DNA of 64,000 nucleotides, taken from assembly GCF_025499605.1 (NCBI RefSeq), contig NZ_JAFMVC010000002.1, positions 1 through 64,000 on the forward strand. Direction: 5' to 3'. The position numbers and the translations under genes are program-made. The stretch is from Carboxylicivirga litoralis. GTDB lineage: Bacteria; Bacteroidota; Bacteroidia; Bacteroidales; Marinilabiliaceae. Under the pieces are notes generated by a model. The model was not told the DNA's origin and did no database searches. It saw only the letters and a program-made list of their open reading frames with translations. The stretch's first letter is position 1. Each line of letters begins with the position of its first letter. Positions 34,259 through 42,713 of the stretch are shown piece by piece.

Positions 34259-37177
34259 ATGAAAAGATTATGGCCTGTACTATTGCTCACTGTATTATTA
34301 AGTGCGTGCAATAACAAGAAAGATTTTACACAATATGTCGATCCGTTTATTGGCACCGGAGCACATGGACATACTTATCCGGGGGCACAAGTGCCTTTCG
34401 GCATGGTGCAATTAAGTCCCGATACACGTAATGATGAATCATGGGACGGCTGCGGAGGCTATCATTACTCCGATTCGTCTATCATTGGTTTTAGTCATAC
34501 TCATTTATCAGGAACTGGCGTATCTGACTATGGAGATGTTTTGTTGATGCCAATCATGGGCGAATTGAAGTTGGAAACAGGCACTAGTGATGCGCCTCAC
34601 ACAGGTTATCGTTCAATATTCTCTCACGATTCAGAGGTGGCTAAACCTGGTTATTATTCTGTTTATCTGGACGATTATCAAGTGAAAGCCGAGTTAACAG
34701 CTGGTAAACGAGTTGGTTATCATCGTTACACCTTTGATGAAGGTGGTGTTGTGCAAATGATGCTCGATTTGATTCATCGTGATCCGGTAATAAATGCCGG
34801 CCTATCAGTTACGGGTGATAGAACCATTGTCGGCGAACGGCGCTCTAAATATTGGGCAGGCGATCAGCGTTTATATTTTGCCATTGAGTTTTCGAAACCT
34901 TTTTTGTCCGTTGATATCTATAATGAACAGAAACGAATCCAAGGTGAAAAATCAGTGGAAGGCAAAGCTTTGCAATCGGTTATTAATTTTCAGGTTCAAG
35001 CGGATGAAAAATTGGAAGTAAAAGTAGCCCTGTCGATGGTGAGCACCGAAGGAGCTGTTGCTAACCTACAACATGAAGCAACTGATATTAACTTTGATCA
35101 GGCATATGATTTAGCAAAAGCCGAGTGGCAAGAAAAATTGGGTAAGATTGAAGTTGAAGGTGGTACTTTGAAAGAGAAACGAAATTTTTACACCGCTCTT
35201 TATCATTCATTGTTAACACCTAATCTCTCGCAGGATGTGGATGGAAGCTACCGGGGTATGGATGGGAAAGTACACAAGGCTGAAGGCTTTACCAACTACA
35301 CTGTTTTTTCGTTGTGGGATACCTTCCGAACATTACATCCGCTGTTAACAATTATTGAGCCCGAGTTGACGAATGATTTCGTGAAATGCCTCGTGCAGAA
35401 AAGTAAGGAATATGGTGAATTGCCTATGTGGGAATTAGCATCCAATGACACACGCTGTATGATTGGTTACCATGCCGTTTCATTGATTACTGATGCTTAC
35501 GCTAAAGGAATCCGTGATTACGATTTGGAAGAAGTTTACGCCGAAATGCGCCGAACAGCCATGCTCGATAAGCGCGGAATGAAAGATTACCGAACTTTAG
35601 GATATGTCCCATCCAATAAAAGCAGCCAGGGCGTATCGAAAACATTGGAATATGCCTATAATGACTGGTGCGTTGCGCAGGTTGCCCAGGCCTTGGGAAA
35701 GAAGGCGGACTACCACTATTTTATGAATCGATCAAAGAATTACCGTAATATTTACGACCCATCAACTGGTTTTATGCGTGGTAAAATGGCCGATCATAGC
35801 TGGGTTAAAGAATTTGACCCAATGGCTGTTGGATATAATTATACCGAAGGTAACTCCTACCAATACAGCTTATTTGTGCCGCACGATGTGGTTGGTTTAA
35901 CGGAGTTGTTAGGTGGACAAAAAGAGCTGGAAAAATGGCTCGATCGTCTGTTTGAAACCGATATGGCTTATGAGCTGGAAGAAGGAACCGATGTCACCGG
36001 ATTAATTGGGCAGTATGCCCATGGTAACGAGCCGAGCCATCATATGGCGTATTTGTATAACCATGCTGCAGCACCGTGGAAAACACAGTTTATGGCGCGT
36101 CACATTATGGCAACTCAATATAATGATTCGCCGGCTGGACTTTGTGGTAACGAAGATTGCGGGCAAATGTCGGCCTGGTACGTAATGAGTGCCATGGGCT
36201 TGTATCCTGATAATCCTGGCTCGCCTTATTATTCTATCGGCTCGCCGATATTCGACAAAATTATCATTCATCTTGATAATGCTAAAACATTTGAAATAGC
36301 TGCGGATAACAATAAGCATGAGAACGTTTACATTCAAAATATACAGTTAAACGGAAGCGATTATCACAAAAGCTTTATCACACATCAGGATATGCTTAAT
36401 GGAGGAGTGATAAAAATACAAATGAGTGATAAACCGAATAAAACATGGTTTCAGCAGCATCTGTCAAATGCAAAAACATACCAGGCTTCACCGCATTGTT
36501 ACCTGACGAATTCATCTGATGTGTTTGTCGATAAATTTGTGGTCGACATGCGCTGCGATGATGAGGCACGTATTCATTATACACTTGATGGGAGTGAACC
36601 AAACAGAGAAAGTTCTGTGTTTAAGGCTCCATTTACTATTAAAGAAAGTACAGTGATTAAAATGCGTTCTTATAAAGAAGGCTGCGAAGAAGGTTATGTA
36701 GTAACACGACATATTACAAAAGAACAAGCACTCAACATCAGCCGTTCGAAGTTGAAGAGAGGCCTGCGTTTCAAATATTACGAAGGCATATATCGTTCAA
36801 TTTATGATTATGCACAAGATATGCCTGCAAAAACCGGTGTTGTAATGGTGCCCACACTCGATATTTGTGACCGACAAGAGTGGATTGGAGTAGCATACGA
36901 TGGTTTAATATATATTCCGCAATCAGGAACTTATACTTTCTACATTTCGGCCAATGATGGTTGTATGTTAAAGATTAATGGAGAAGAGCAGTTTGAAAGC
37001 GATGGACGTAAATCATTCCCATTTGCACAAAAATGCAGCATTGAGCTAAGTAAAGGTCATCATCACTTTGAAATCGGATTTTACCAATGTTCGGATGGTA
37101 TTGAATTAAAAACCGAATGGGAAGGACCTGGTATTAAACGACAGACGGTGCCGGCAAGTATCTTTTTTCATCAATAA
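34259..37177 (+). CDS. GH92 alpha-mannosidase with C-terminal PA14-like region, copy 3
   Basis: 972 aa from ATG 34259 (lipobox LLSAC, Cys about 16). An upstream in-frame start at 34190 would be translated through the terminator hairpin and is rejected. The GH92 core (residues about 25-745) has YVDPFIGTGAHGHTYPG, HGNEPSHHMAYLYNH and LCGNEDCGQMSAWYV. Here the NDD of copies 1 and 2 is NED. A beta-sandwich of the chitobiase C-terminal kind (about 755-820; ARIHYTLDGSEPNRE) and a PA14-like module (about 830-970; GVAYDGLIYIPQSGTYTFYI) follow. The added modules suggest binding to larger glycans or glycoproteins. Confidence 0.92.
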   Translation: MKRLWPVLLLTVLLSACNNKKDFTQYVDPFIGTGAHGHTYPGAQVPFGMVQLSPDTRNDESWDGCGGYHYSDSSIIGFSHTHLSGTGVSDYGDVLLMPIMGELKLETGTSDAPHTGYRSIFSHDSEVAKPGYYSVYLDDYQVKAELTAGKRVGYHRYTFDEGGVVQMMLDLIHRDPVINAGLSVTGDRTIVGERRSKYWAGDQRLYFAIEFSKPFLSVDIYNEQKRIQGEKSVEGKALQSVINFQVQADEKLEVKVALSMVSTEGAVANLQHEATDINFDQAYDLAKAEWQEKLGKIEVEGGTLKEKRNFYTALYHSLLTPNLSQDVDGSYRGMDGKVHKAEGFTNYTVFSLWDTFRTLHPLLTIIEPELTNDFVKCLVQKSKEYGELPMWELASNDTRCMIGYHAVSLITDAYAKGIRDYDLEEVYAEMRRTAMLDKRGMKDYRTLGYVPSNKSSQGVSKTLEYAYNDWCVAQVAQALGKKADYHYFMNRSKNYRNIYDPSTGFMRGKMADHSWVKEFDPMAVGYNYTEGNSYQYSLFVPHDVVGLTELLGGQKELEKWLDRLFETDMAYELEEGTDVTGLIGQYAHGNEPSHHMAYLYNHAAAPWKTQFMARHIMATQYNDSPAGLCGNEDCGQMSAWYVMSAMGLYPDNPGSPYYSIGSPIFDKIIIHLDNAKTFEIAADNNKHENVYIQNIQLNGSDYHKSFITHQDMLNGGVIKIQMSDKPNKTWFQQHLSNAKTYQASPHCYLTNSSDVFVDKFVVDMRCDDEARIHYTLDGSEPNRESSVFKAPFTIKESTVIKMRSYKEGCEEGYVVTRHITKEQALNISRSKLKRGLRFKYYEGIYRSIYDYAQDMPAKTGVVMVPTLDICDRQEWIGVAYDGLIYIPQSGTYTFYISANDGCMLKINGEEQFESDGRKSFPFAQKCSIELSKGHHHFEIGFYQCSDGIELKTEWEGPGIKRQTVPASIFFHQ

Positions 37178-37213
37178 GCGTTAGGTAGTAACAGTGTTAT
37201 TTCTAAATAACGA

Positions 37214-37251
37214 AAAAGCGTTTGAGCATATAGTTCAAACGCTTTTCTTTT
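37214..37251. terminator. Bidirectional terminator at the end of the GH92 locus
   Basis: AAAAGCGTTTGA (37214-37225) pairs with TCAAACGCTTTT (37235-37246), 12 bp, with T-runs on both strands. It serves the GH92 gene (plus) and the RHH gene (minus). Confidence 0.85.
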
Positions 37252-37252
37252 T

Positions 37253-37447
37253 TTATTGTGATTCGGCTTTATCGCCCGATTCGTCTGTTTTTTTAATGGT
37301 TTTTAGTCGATGGGCATCTTTTAAGCATTTATGAATCATCCATTCAAGCTGACCATTGACGCTTCTGAATTCATCATCAGCCCACTTCTCAATCTGCCTA
37401 AACGTTTCGGGGTCAATTCTTAATACAAATGATTTCTTCTTGCTCAT
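37253..37447 (-). CDS. Small ribbon-helix-helix (Arc-like) protein
   Basis: 64 aa. The order strand KSFVLRIDPETFRQIEKWADDEFRSVN (read here in two parts) then helix GQLEWMIHKCLKD matches Arc-type RHH DNA-binding proteins: a basic N-terminal strand, then two helices. A Lys/Glu tail follows. It begins 4 bp after the SPFH gene stop and is certainly co-expressed with it. It might autoregulate through the inverted repeat at 38308-38328. A toxin partner is not evident, so a toxin-antitoxin reading is not favoured. Confidence 0.8.
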   Translation of the reverse strand: MSKKKSFVLRIDPETFRQIEKWADDEFRSVNGQLEWMIHKCLKDAHRLKTIKKTDESGDKAESQ

Positions 37448-37451
37448 ACAA

Positions 37452-38306
37452 CTAGTTGTGTAAAGTGCCGGTGTTTATAACGGGTGTAGCTTCTTTATCG
37501 CCGCACAAAACTACCATTAAATTACTTACCATCGAAGCTTTTTGATGTTCATCAAATTGAATGATGTCATCTTCAGATAGTTGAGTTAATGCATCCTCAA
37601 CCATGCCTACAGCTCCTTCAACAATTTTCTTACGGGCCGCCACAATTGCAACGGCTTGTTGACGCTTCAACATTGAACTGGCAATTTCTGGTGCATAAGC
37701 CAGGTAGCCAATTCGGGCTTCTGTTACTTCAATGCCTGCAATTGCGAGACGTTCGGTTATTTCAGCCTCCAGGGCTTCATTAACTTCATGCATGCCCGAT
37801 CGCAGTGTTACTTCGGCCTGGGCATCGTCAAAGTTGTCATACGGATACGAGCCTGCTAATTTACGCACAGCGGCATCTGTTTGTACACGCACAAATTCTT
37901 CGTAATGGTCAACTTCAAATGCTGCTTTGTAGGTATTTTGTACCTTCCATACTAAAATTACATTAATCATTATAGGGTTACCAATCTTATCATTCACCTT
38001 AACACGGTCGCTGTCGAAGTTACGTGCACGAAGCGAGATAGCTTGTTTAGAGTAGAAAGGATTGGCCCAGAAAAAGCCATTTTCTTTAACGGTGCCTTTA
38101 TAGGCGCCAAATAGCACCAGCACTTTCGAACCATTAGGATTAACAATGAAAAAGCCTGGGAGAATTGCCAAAATGAAAGGGATAGCTACAATTAAAATAT
38201 ATAGCTCCTGGATCGCAATTGTTGCAATTGTACTTGCAAGCAATACAAAGAATACTGTCAACATGAAGTATCCGTTACTTGGTTTAGTTATTAGTTCTTG
38301 TTTCAT
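37452..38306 (-). CDS. SPFH/Band 7 (stomatin-prohibitin-flotillin) membrane protein
   Basis: 284 aa. Two hydrophobic segments (about 12-32 and 34-55) precede the SPFH domain (about 57-240; VLVLFGAYKGTVKENGFFW, LRARNFDSDRVKVNDKIGNP, RQQAVAIVAARKKIVEGAV). The alanine/glutamate-rich helix at about 195-245 should oligomerise. Such proteins form membrane scaffolds and often handle protease complexes or envelope stress. The gene is paired with a small RHH protein, an association I have seen in other Bacteroidota, although the purpose is not known to me. Confidence 0.88.
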   Translation of the reverse strand: MKQELITKPSNGYFMLTVFFVLLASTIATIAIQELYILIVAIPFILAILPGFFIVNPNGSKVLVLFGAYKGTVKENGFFWANPFYSKQAISLRARNFDSDRVKVNDKIGNPIMINVILVWKVQNTYKAAFEVDHYEEFVRVQTDAAVRKLAGSYPYDNFDDAQAEVTLRSGMHEVNEALEAEITERLAIAGIEVTEARIGYLAYAPEIASSMLKRQQAVAIVAARKKIVEGAVGMVEDALTQLSEDDIIQFDEHQKASMVSNLMVVLCGDKEATPVINTGTLHN

Positions 38307-38307
38307 A

Positions 38308-38328
38308 GTGATATTAAAATAGTATCAC
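38308..38328. promoter_or_regulatory. Inverted repeat just upstream of the SPFH gene
   Basis: GTGATA (38308-38313) and TATCAC (38323-38328) flank a 9-nt A/T-rich spacer, starting one base before the SPFH start codon. A candidate operator for the RHH protein encoded in the same operon; inference only. Confidence 0.4.
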
Positions 38329-38426
38329 AATGATAATAATTTATTTTCCGCTGATCAAGTATATCTATAGTTTTTTTGATTGCTTTTGTCCTTGATTATT
38401 GTACTTTTAGAAAACAAATATCGATT

Positions 38427-39098
38427 ATGAGGTTATTTCTTATCGCACTGTTTCTACTATTGACAACAGCTACAAGCTTTGCCAAATGGGTGGATGGTTA
38501 TATTACTTTAACGGATGGCACTAATGTTAATGGACGGATAAATGTACCGTATGTTAATATGGAGTCTAGAGCCATTCTGCTTTTAGGGACAGATTTATCT
38601 CATTTTTATTATTCAGTAAGGTTTGCCAATAAAGAATTGGGTAAGAAGTGTTATTATCCAGGCGATATAAAAGGGTTTGGATTTACTATTAAAGCTGCCG
38701 ATTTTCATTTTGTTAGCCTTGACGTGCAATATAGGAGTATTGTAAAAAATGAGCGGGAAAGAGAGCAGTTTCTCCATGTGCTTTATAGCAATGAGGTTGT
38801 ATTAATGACCAGATTAGTGCCTTTTTACTATGAAATACCCGGTATGGAAGGATGGGGAGGAGTTAATCATGTTAACAGCTACGATTATTACTTGTATAAT
38901 AGTGAAATGGGTTTAACTCGCTTACAAGTAAACAAAGAATTTAAGTCGCTTAAAAATATATTGCAACTATATGGTGTTAGCGAAGTTTTTTTAGAACAAC
39001 TTCCGGAGAATATTAAGCGTTTTGATGTTTATAATATTTTGCTTGAATACGATATGTGGAAGACTTCAAGGGGACAATCAACCATTCTTAATACCTAA
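38427..39098 (+). CDS. Secreted protein of unknown function
   Basis: 223 aa from ATG 38427, which gives a clear signal peptide (MRLFLIALFLLLTTATSFA). The mature part begins KWVDGYITLTDGTNVNGRI, a beta-strand-rich start like those of small periplasmic Bacteroidota proteins, followed by many Tyr residues (NSYDYYLYNSEMGLTRL). No family or catalytic motif is recognised. Its stop codon overlaps the end of the convergent znuB gene by three bases. Confidence 0.75.
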   Translation: MRLFLIALFLLLTTATSFAKWVDGYITLTDGTNVNGRINVPYVNMESRAILLLGTDLSHFYYSVRFANKELGKKCYYPGDIKGFGFTIKAADFHFVSLDVQYRSIVKNEREREQFLHVLYSNEVVLMTRLVPFYYEIPGMEGWGGVNHVNSYDYYLYNSEMGLTRLQVNKEFKSLKNILQLYGVSEVFLEQLPENIKRFDVYNILLEYDMWKTSRGQSTILNT

Positions 39099-39901
39099 AA
39101 TAGCTTTTTAATACGCAGGAGCATATAAAGAATTGTCAATGTAAAAATGATGGTTGCCCCTGATGGAAGATCGAGGTAATATGCTACAAGTAATCCCGTA
39201 ACACTGCCAATCACGCTTATAAGAACTGAAAAGTACATCATCTTTTTCAGATCTTTGGCAAATAGATTGGCTGCAGATGCGGGAATAGTGAATAATGACA
39301 GCACTAAAATAATACCCATCACTTTTATGGAAAGGACGATTGAGATGGCTACAATGATAGCACTCACGTACTTTATTGTCTGTACAGGCATCTTCGATAC
39401 CGAAGCAAACTCACTATCGAAAGCAACGCTTAAAATAACCGGGTAAAATAGTTTAATAAGTAAAATGCAAATGAGGCCTATGGCGCTCAGCCACAATAAA
39501 TCAGAAACTTTGACTGTAAGGATATCGCCAAACAAAAAGCCCATTAAATTAGGTGTGTAGCCTGGCGTTAAAAACACAAAAAGAATCCCGATGGCCATAC
39601 CTAACGACCATAAAATGGCAATGGAGCTGTCTTCGCGGAGACCAACTTTATTGCTACTCCATTCAATGCCAATAGCTGATAAAATTGCAAAGACTGCCGC
39701 ACCCGCAAAAGGTGGAAAGCCTAAAAAGTAAGCGATTCCCATGCCCCCAAAAGAAGCGTGTGTAATACCGCCACTGATAAAAACGGTTCGACGAGCTACA
39801 ATGTAACTACCAACAATGCCAGCTATTATCGAGGTTAAAACGGCGGCAATAAGTGCATTTCTAAAAAAGCCAAAGGACAATAGTTCAAGTAGTTCATTCA
39901 T
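39095..39901 (-). CDS. znuB: Zinc/manganese ABC transporter, membrane permease
   Basis: 268 aa with about eight membrane helices. It belongs to the ABC-3 family of metal permeases; the signature GGITHASFGGMGIAYFLG and the conserved helices in the middle (SSIAILWSLGMAIGILFV) are visible. Its start overlaps the end of the ATPase gene by 8 bp, so translation is coupled. With the His-rich binding protein in the operon, zinc is the most likely substrate. Confidence 0.92.
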   Translation of the reverse strand: MNELLELLSFGFFRNALIAAVLTSIIAGIVGSYIVARRTVFISGGITHASFGGMGIAYFLGFPPFAGAAVFAILSAIGIEWSSNKVGLREDSSIAILWSLGMAIGILFVFLTPGYTPNLMGFLFGDILTVKVSDLLWLSAIGLICILLIKLFYPVILSVAFDSEFASVSKMPVQTIKYVSAIIVAISIVLSIKVMGIILVLSLFTIPASAANLFAKDLKKMMYFSVLISVIGSVTGLLVAYYLDLPSGATIIFTLTILYMLLRIKKLF

Positions 39902-40634
39902 TATCGTGATGCTTTAATACCCTATGTGGTACATGACCGTGACTGATGAGTTCAATAGGACAGTTGTATGATTGAAGAACTTCGTTGGTTATTTTATTCG
40001 AAGGGTGGTAATGTAAGCCGCCGTTAACACAAGCTATGGTTTTAACCATTGATGAGATGGTGCCTACATCGTGAGACACAAGAAGGATGGCCATGTCATC
40101 GTTCAGTTCACTCAAGAGCTTGTACAAGTTAGCTTCAAACGATTTGTCAACGTACGTGTTTGGCTCGTCGAGTATCAATAAATTAGGATTGCTGATTAAT
40201 GCACGACACAAAAACACGCGTTGCATCTGCCCTCCCGATAATTCACCTATCGATTCGTTATGGCTATTTTCCAATCCGATAAACTCAAGCAGTTCACTTA
40301 CCTTATGCTGTAGCTCTTTACCCGGTTTTTTCCACCATTGATTGGTGGCGTAATTGCCCGAAAGAATCACATCTTTAATGGTTATTGGAAATTGTTTGTC
40401 AATGGTATTTACTTGTGGCAGATAACCAACATTTAAGCTTTTGGCCTTTAAAAGCTCACCACTTATTGGTTTAATCAGGTTCAGAATAATCTTCAATAAC
40501 GTTGTTTTACCACCTCCATTGGGTCCAATAATTCCTATAAAATCACTTGGATTTACCTCAAGGTTGACATGGCTTAAAACGACATTGTTGTCGTAAGCTG
40601 CTGAAATATTATTGAGTTGAATGAGGGGCTGCAT
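39894..40634 (-). CDS. znuC: Zinc ABC transporter, ATP-binding protein
   Basis: 246 aa from ATG 40634, four bases after the znuA stop. A longer reading frame starts at 40739 but overlaps znuA, so it is not used. Walker A GPNGGGKTTLL, Q-loop LPQVNTIDKQ, signature LSGGQMQRVF, Walker B LLILDEP and the H-loop LLVSHD are complete. It powers the permease encoded next. Confidence 0.93.
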   Translation of the reverse strand: MQPLIQLNNISAAYDNNVVLSHVNLEVNPSDFIGIIGPNGGGKTTLLKIILNLIKPISGELLKAKSLNVGYLPQVNTIDKQFPITIKDVILSGNYATNQWWKKPGKELQHKVSELLEFIGLENSHNESIGELSGGQMQRVFLCRALISNPNLLILDEPNTYVDKSFEANLYKLLSELNDDMAILLVSHDVGTISSMVKTIACVNGGLHYHPSNKITNEVLQSYNCPIELISHGHVPHRVLKHHDNE

Positions 40635-40638
40635 CTTT

Positions 40639-41508
40639 TTATTGTTTTTCAAGATGACTGATAAAACGTTCCATCTCTTTCTGCCAATTAGCCGATAGTG
40701 GATTGACTTGCACAGTAGTAGCGCCAATTTCATTCGCAATCACATTGGCATTGGTCTGGTCAAATTCCTGCTGAATGTAAATGGTTTTAATTTGCTTCTG
40801 CCTGGCCAGGTTAATGGTTGACTTTAGTTTGGCTGGCGTTGGTGTTTTACCTTCAAATTCAATAGTGATTTGTTCAAAATCATAGGCTCTTGCCAAGTAA
40901 GTATAAGCAGGATGGAATATCATAAAGGTTAATCCAGGTTGCTTTGTCTGAAGCGTATTTAGCCGTTCATCCATGTCATCCAATTGCGTCATAAATTGCT
41001 CATAATTTGCAGCAATCATGCCTTTATACTGGGGAAACAGTTCTGTCAAATATATTTTAAGATTACGAGTAATTTGTTTTACCTCTTTGGGAGATGTCCA
41101 GGTGTGTGGATCGATACCTCCGGTGCAAACATGGTCATGATCGTGGTGATGGTGATGTTCACCCTGAATCATGCTAATCCCCTTTGATAAATCATACCAC
41201 TTCATTTGTGTATTTGCGCCCTTAAGGCGTTCGTTCCAGGTGGCTTCGAAACCCAGATGTCCCATCTGAATATAGGCTACAGATTTCGATAGTTTCTTTA
41301 TTTGCGCTGCTGTTGGCGCATAGCTGGCATGATCAGACCCCTGCGGAATCATCACATTAACTTCAATGGAATCGCCTATTAGTTGCTTGATAAAGTATTC
41401 CTGAGGAGCAATACTTACAGATACGATAGGTTTCGAAATATTACTTTTTTCAGTTCTGCATGAAGCAATCAGTGCAATAGTAATAAGTGCTAATAGTATA
41501 TTTTTCAT
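40639..41508 (-). CDS. znuA: Zinc ABC transporter, substrate-binding lipoprotein
   Basis: 289 aa; lipobox LIASC (Cys about 17). Cluster A-I/TroA-fold metal-binding protein. A histidine-rich loop (HHHHHDHDH, residues about 117-125) is a zinc-trap feature that distinguishes ZnuA from manganese-type relatives. Metal ligands are expected at the HxSY-type site (SDHASYAPTAAQ), GIDPHTWTSP and FHPAYTYLARAY. First gene of the operon, preceded by a palindromic operator overlapping the promoter. Confidence 0.93.
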   Translation of the reverse strand: MKNILLALITIALIASCRTEKSNISKPIVSVSIAPQEYFIKQLIGDSIEVNVMIPQGSDHASYAPTAAQIKKLSKSVAYIQMGHLGFEATWNERLKGANTQMKWYDLSKGISMIQGEHHHHHDHDHVCTGGIDPHTWTSPKEVKQITRNLKIYLTELFPQYKGMIAANYEQFMTQLDDMDERLNTLQTKQPGLTFMIFHPAYTYLARAYDFEQITIEFEGKTPTPAKLKSTINLARQKQIKTIYIQQEFDQTNANVIANEIGATTVQVNPLSANWQKEMERFISHLEKQ

Positions 41509-41525
41509 GTATTATCAAAATTAAA

Positions 41526-41551
41526 ATAAAAACAGCTTCAATGCTGTTTTT
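41526..41551 (-). terminator. Hairpin between the LytTR gene and znuA
   Basis: AAAAACAGC and GCTGTTTTT flank TTCAAT (about 41529-41552). On the minus strand a T-rich tail follows, so it can end the LytTR transcript. It also falls at or just after the predicted znuA transcription start. Confidence 0.55.
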
Positions 41552-41558
41552 AGAGTGG

Positions 41559-41599
41559 CAAAAATACATGTTCGGGCATTATAATGCAACATTGTTGCA
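41559..41599 (-). promoter_or_regulatory. znuABC promoter with Zur-like palindromic operator
   Basis: On the minus strand, TATTTTTG (41566-41559) is a full -7 match, and GTTG lies 20 nt upstream at the -33 position (41590-41587). The -33 region overlaps the palindrome TGCAACATTGTTGCA (41585-41599; two 7-bp arms around one base), with a second palindrome GCATTATAATGC at 41576-41587. A Fur-family repressor (Zur) binding here would block the promoter. The operator assignment is an inference. Confidence 0.6.
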
Positions 41600-41622
41600 G
41601 TAAAAATAAGACAAAAAAGTCT

Positions 41623-42471
41623 TTAATGTGTTTGTCCAAATAATTGGAATATGATTTCTGTATAGGTTTTTGAAACCGGAACTTCAATTGATGGTTGAGA
41701 GTTAAGTTTAATGCGCAGACCTTCTTTGGTTCGCTCAATTAGCTTTACTTTCTGAAAATTAACCATGTACGAGCGGTGGCAACGAACAACGTCGAGGGGC
41801 TTTAATGTCGATTCCAGCTGCTTGAGCGTATTACGCAAAAGAAATTTTTCATGTTTCTGATGATCGGAGTAATGGATAGTTACATAATTGTCAGCACCTT
41901 GTAGGTATAATAAGTCGTCTAGTTTAATCGAGAAACGCATGGTTCCTTTTTCATCTTTAAAAAAAACCATCCCTCCGGCTTCTGTTTTTTCAGCATTTCC
42001 CTCTGAGATAGCTTCCAGTTGTTCCTTGTTATCGATCCATGCAAAATATAACCAGGTAACTGTGTAAGGAATTAATAATACCAAGGCGGTGTTTTGTATC
42101 GAAATTTTAAATGCTTCATCAAAAGGTCGAGTGTCATGTAGTATTAATAATTCGTATAGCGTATAAAACAGCGACATACTAATTATTTCAATAGCAATCC
42201 AAACTAAATAGTTGCCGATAGTAATTTTTCTACCTCTTTTGGCAGAATGATACATGATAACCCGGCTGATAACAACAACCAGTACCCCGGTTAAAATAAC
42301 CAGACTGGAGTAAAAAAATAATTCAGTTTTAGAAATAGAAAACCAGTTACTAACATTAAAAGGGTGATAGATATTAATAAATACCAATGCAAAGGCAGCC
42401 GTAAAAAGAATCAGGCTGACAATGTTTTTCTTTTTTAGCAGAAACGATGGCAATACTTTACTTAAATCCAT
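41623..42471 (-). CDS. Membrane-bound LytTR transcriptional regulator
   Basis: 282 aa from ATG 42471 (an upstream ATG would add six residues). Four membrane helices in the first 150 residues (SLILFTAAFALVFINIY; FFYSSLVILTGVLVVVI; YLVWIAIEIISMSLFYTLY; TALVLLIPYTVTWLYF) are followed by a LytTR DNA-binding domain at about 185-280 (LLYLQGADNYVTIHY, LDVVRCHRSYMVNFQKV). No receiver domain or histidine kinase is nearby. It may sense a membrane signal directly. The target is unknown, and divergent transcription with the DUF6051-like gene makes that gene a candidate. Confidence 0.88.
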   Translation of the reverse strand: MDLSKVLPSFLLKKKNIVSLILFTAAFALVFINIYHPFNVSNWFSISKTELFFYSSLVILTGVLVVVISRVIMYHSAKRGRKITIGNYLVWIAIEIISMSLFYTLYELLILHDTRPFDEAFKISIQNTALVLLIPYTVTWLYFAWIDNKEQLEAISEGNAEKTEAGGMVFFKDEKGTMRFSIKLDDLLYLQGADNYVTIHYSDHQKHEKFLLRNTLKQLESTLKPLDVVRCHRSYMVNFQKVKLIERTKEGLRIKLNSQPSIEVPVSKTYTEIIFQLFGQTH

Positions 42472-42713
42472 AACTGTATAAAGATGCACTTAAAACTTCA
42501 AATATATTATAAAGATAGGGTTGTTTTTAAATGAAGACGTAAATATTGCCGATGAAAATTCACCCCGATATAATGACTTTCACCCCTAAATACAGGTTTT
42601 AAGCCCAATACAGAGGAGCAAATCACATAAAATTGCACAGTACTCAATTGTTGACTTTGTTTGCATTCGAAGATGTAAATGAACAATGGAACATCGCCTA
42701 TTTATGAAACTCC

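Noticed and set aside
37253-38306. Toxin-antitoxin module
   Set aside because: The RHH protein looks antitoxin-like, but its partner is a complete SPFH scaffold protein, not a toxin of any known type.
40635-40739. N-terminal extension of ZnuC to 40739
   Set aside because: It overlaps the end of znuA. The internal ATG at 40634 gives the normal ABC-ATPase start and a 4-bp gap.
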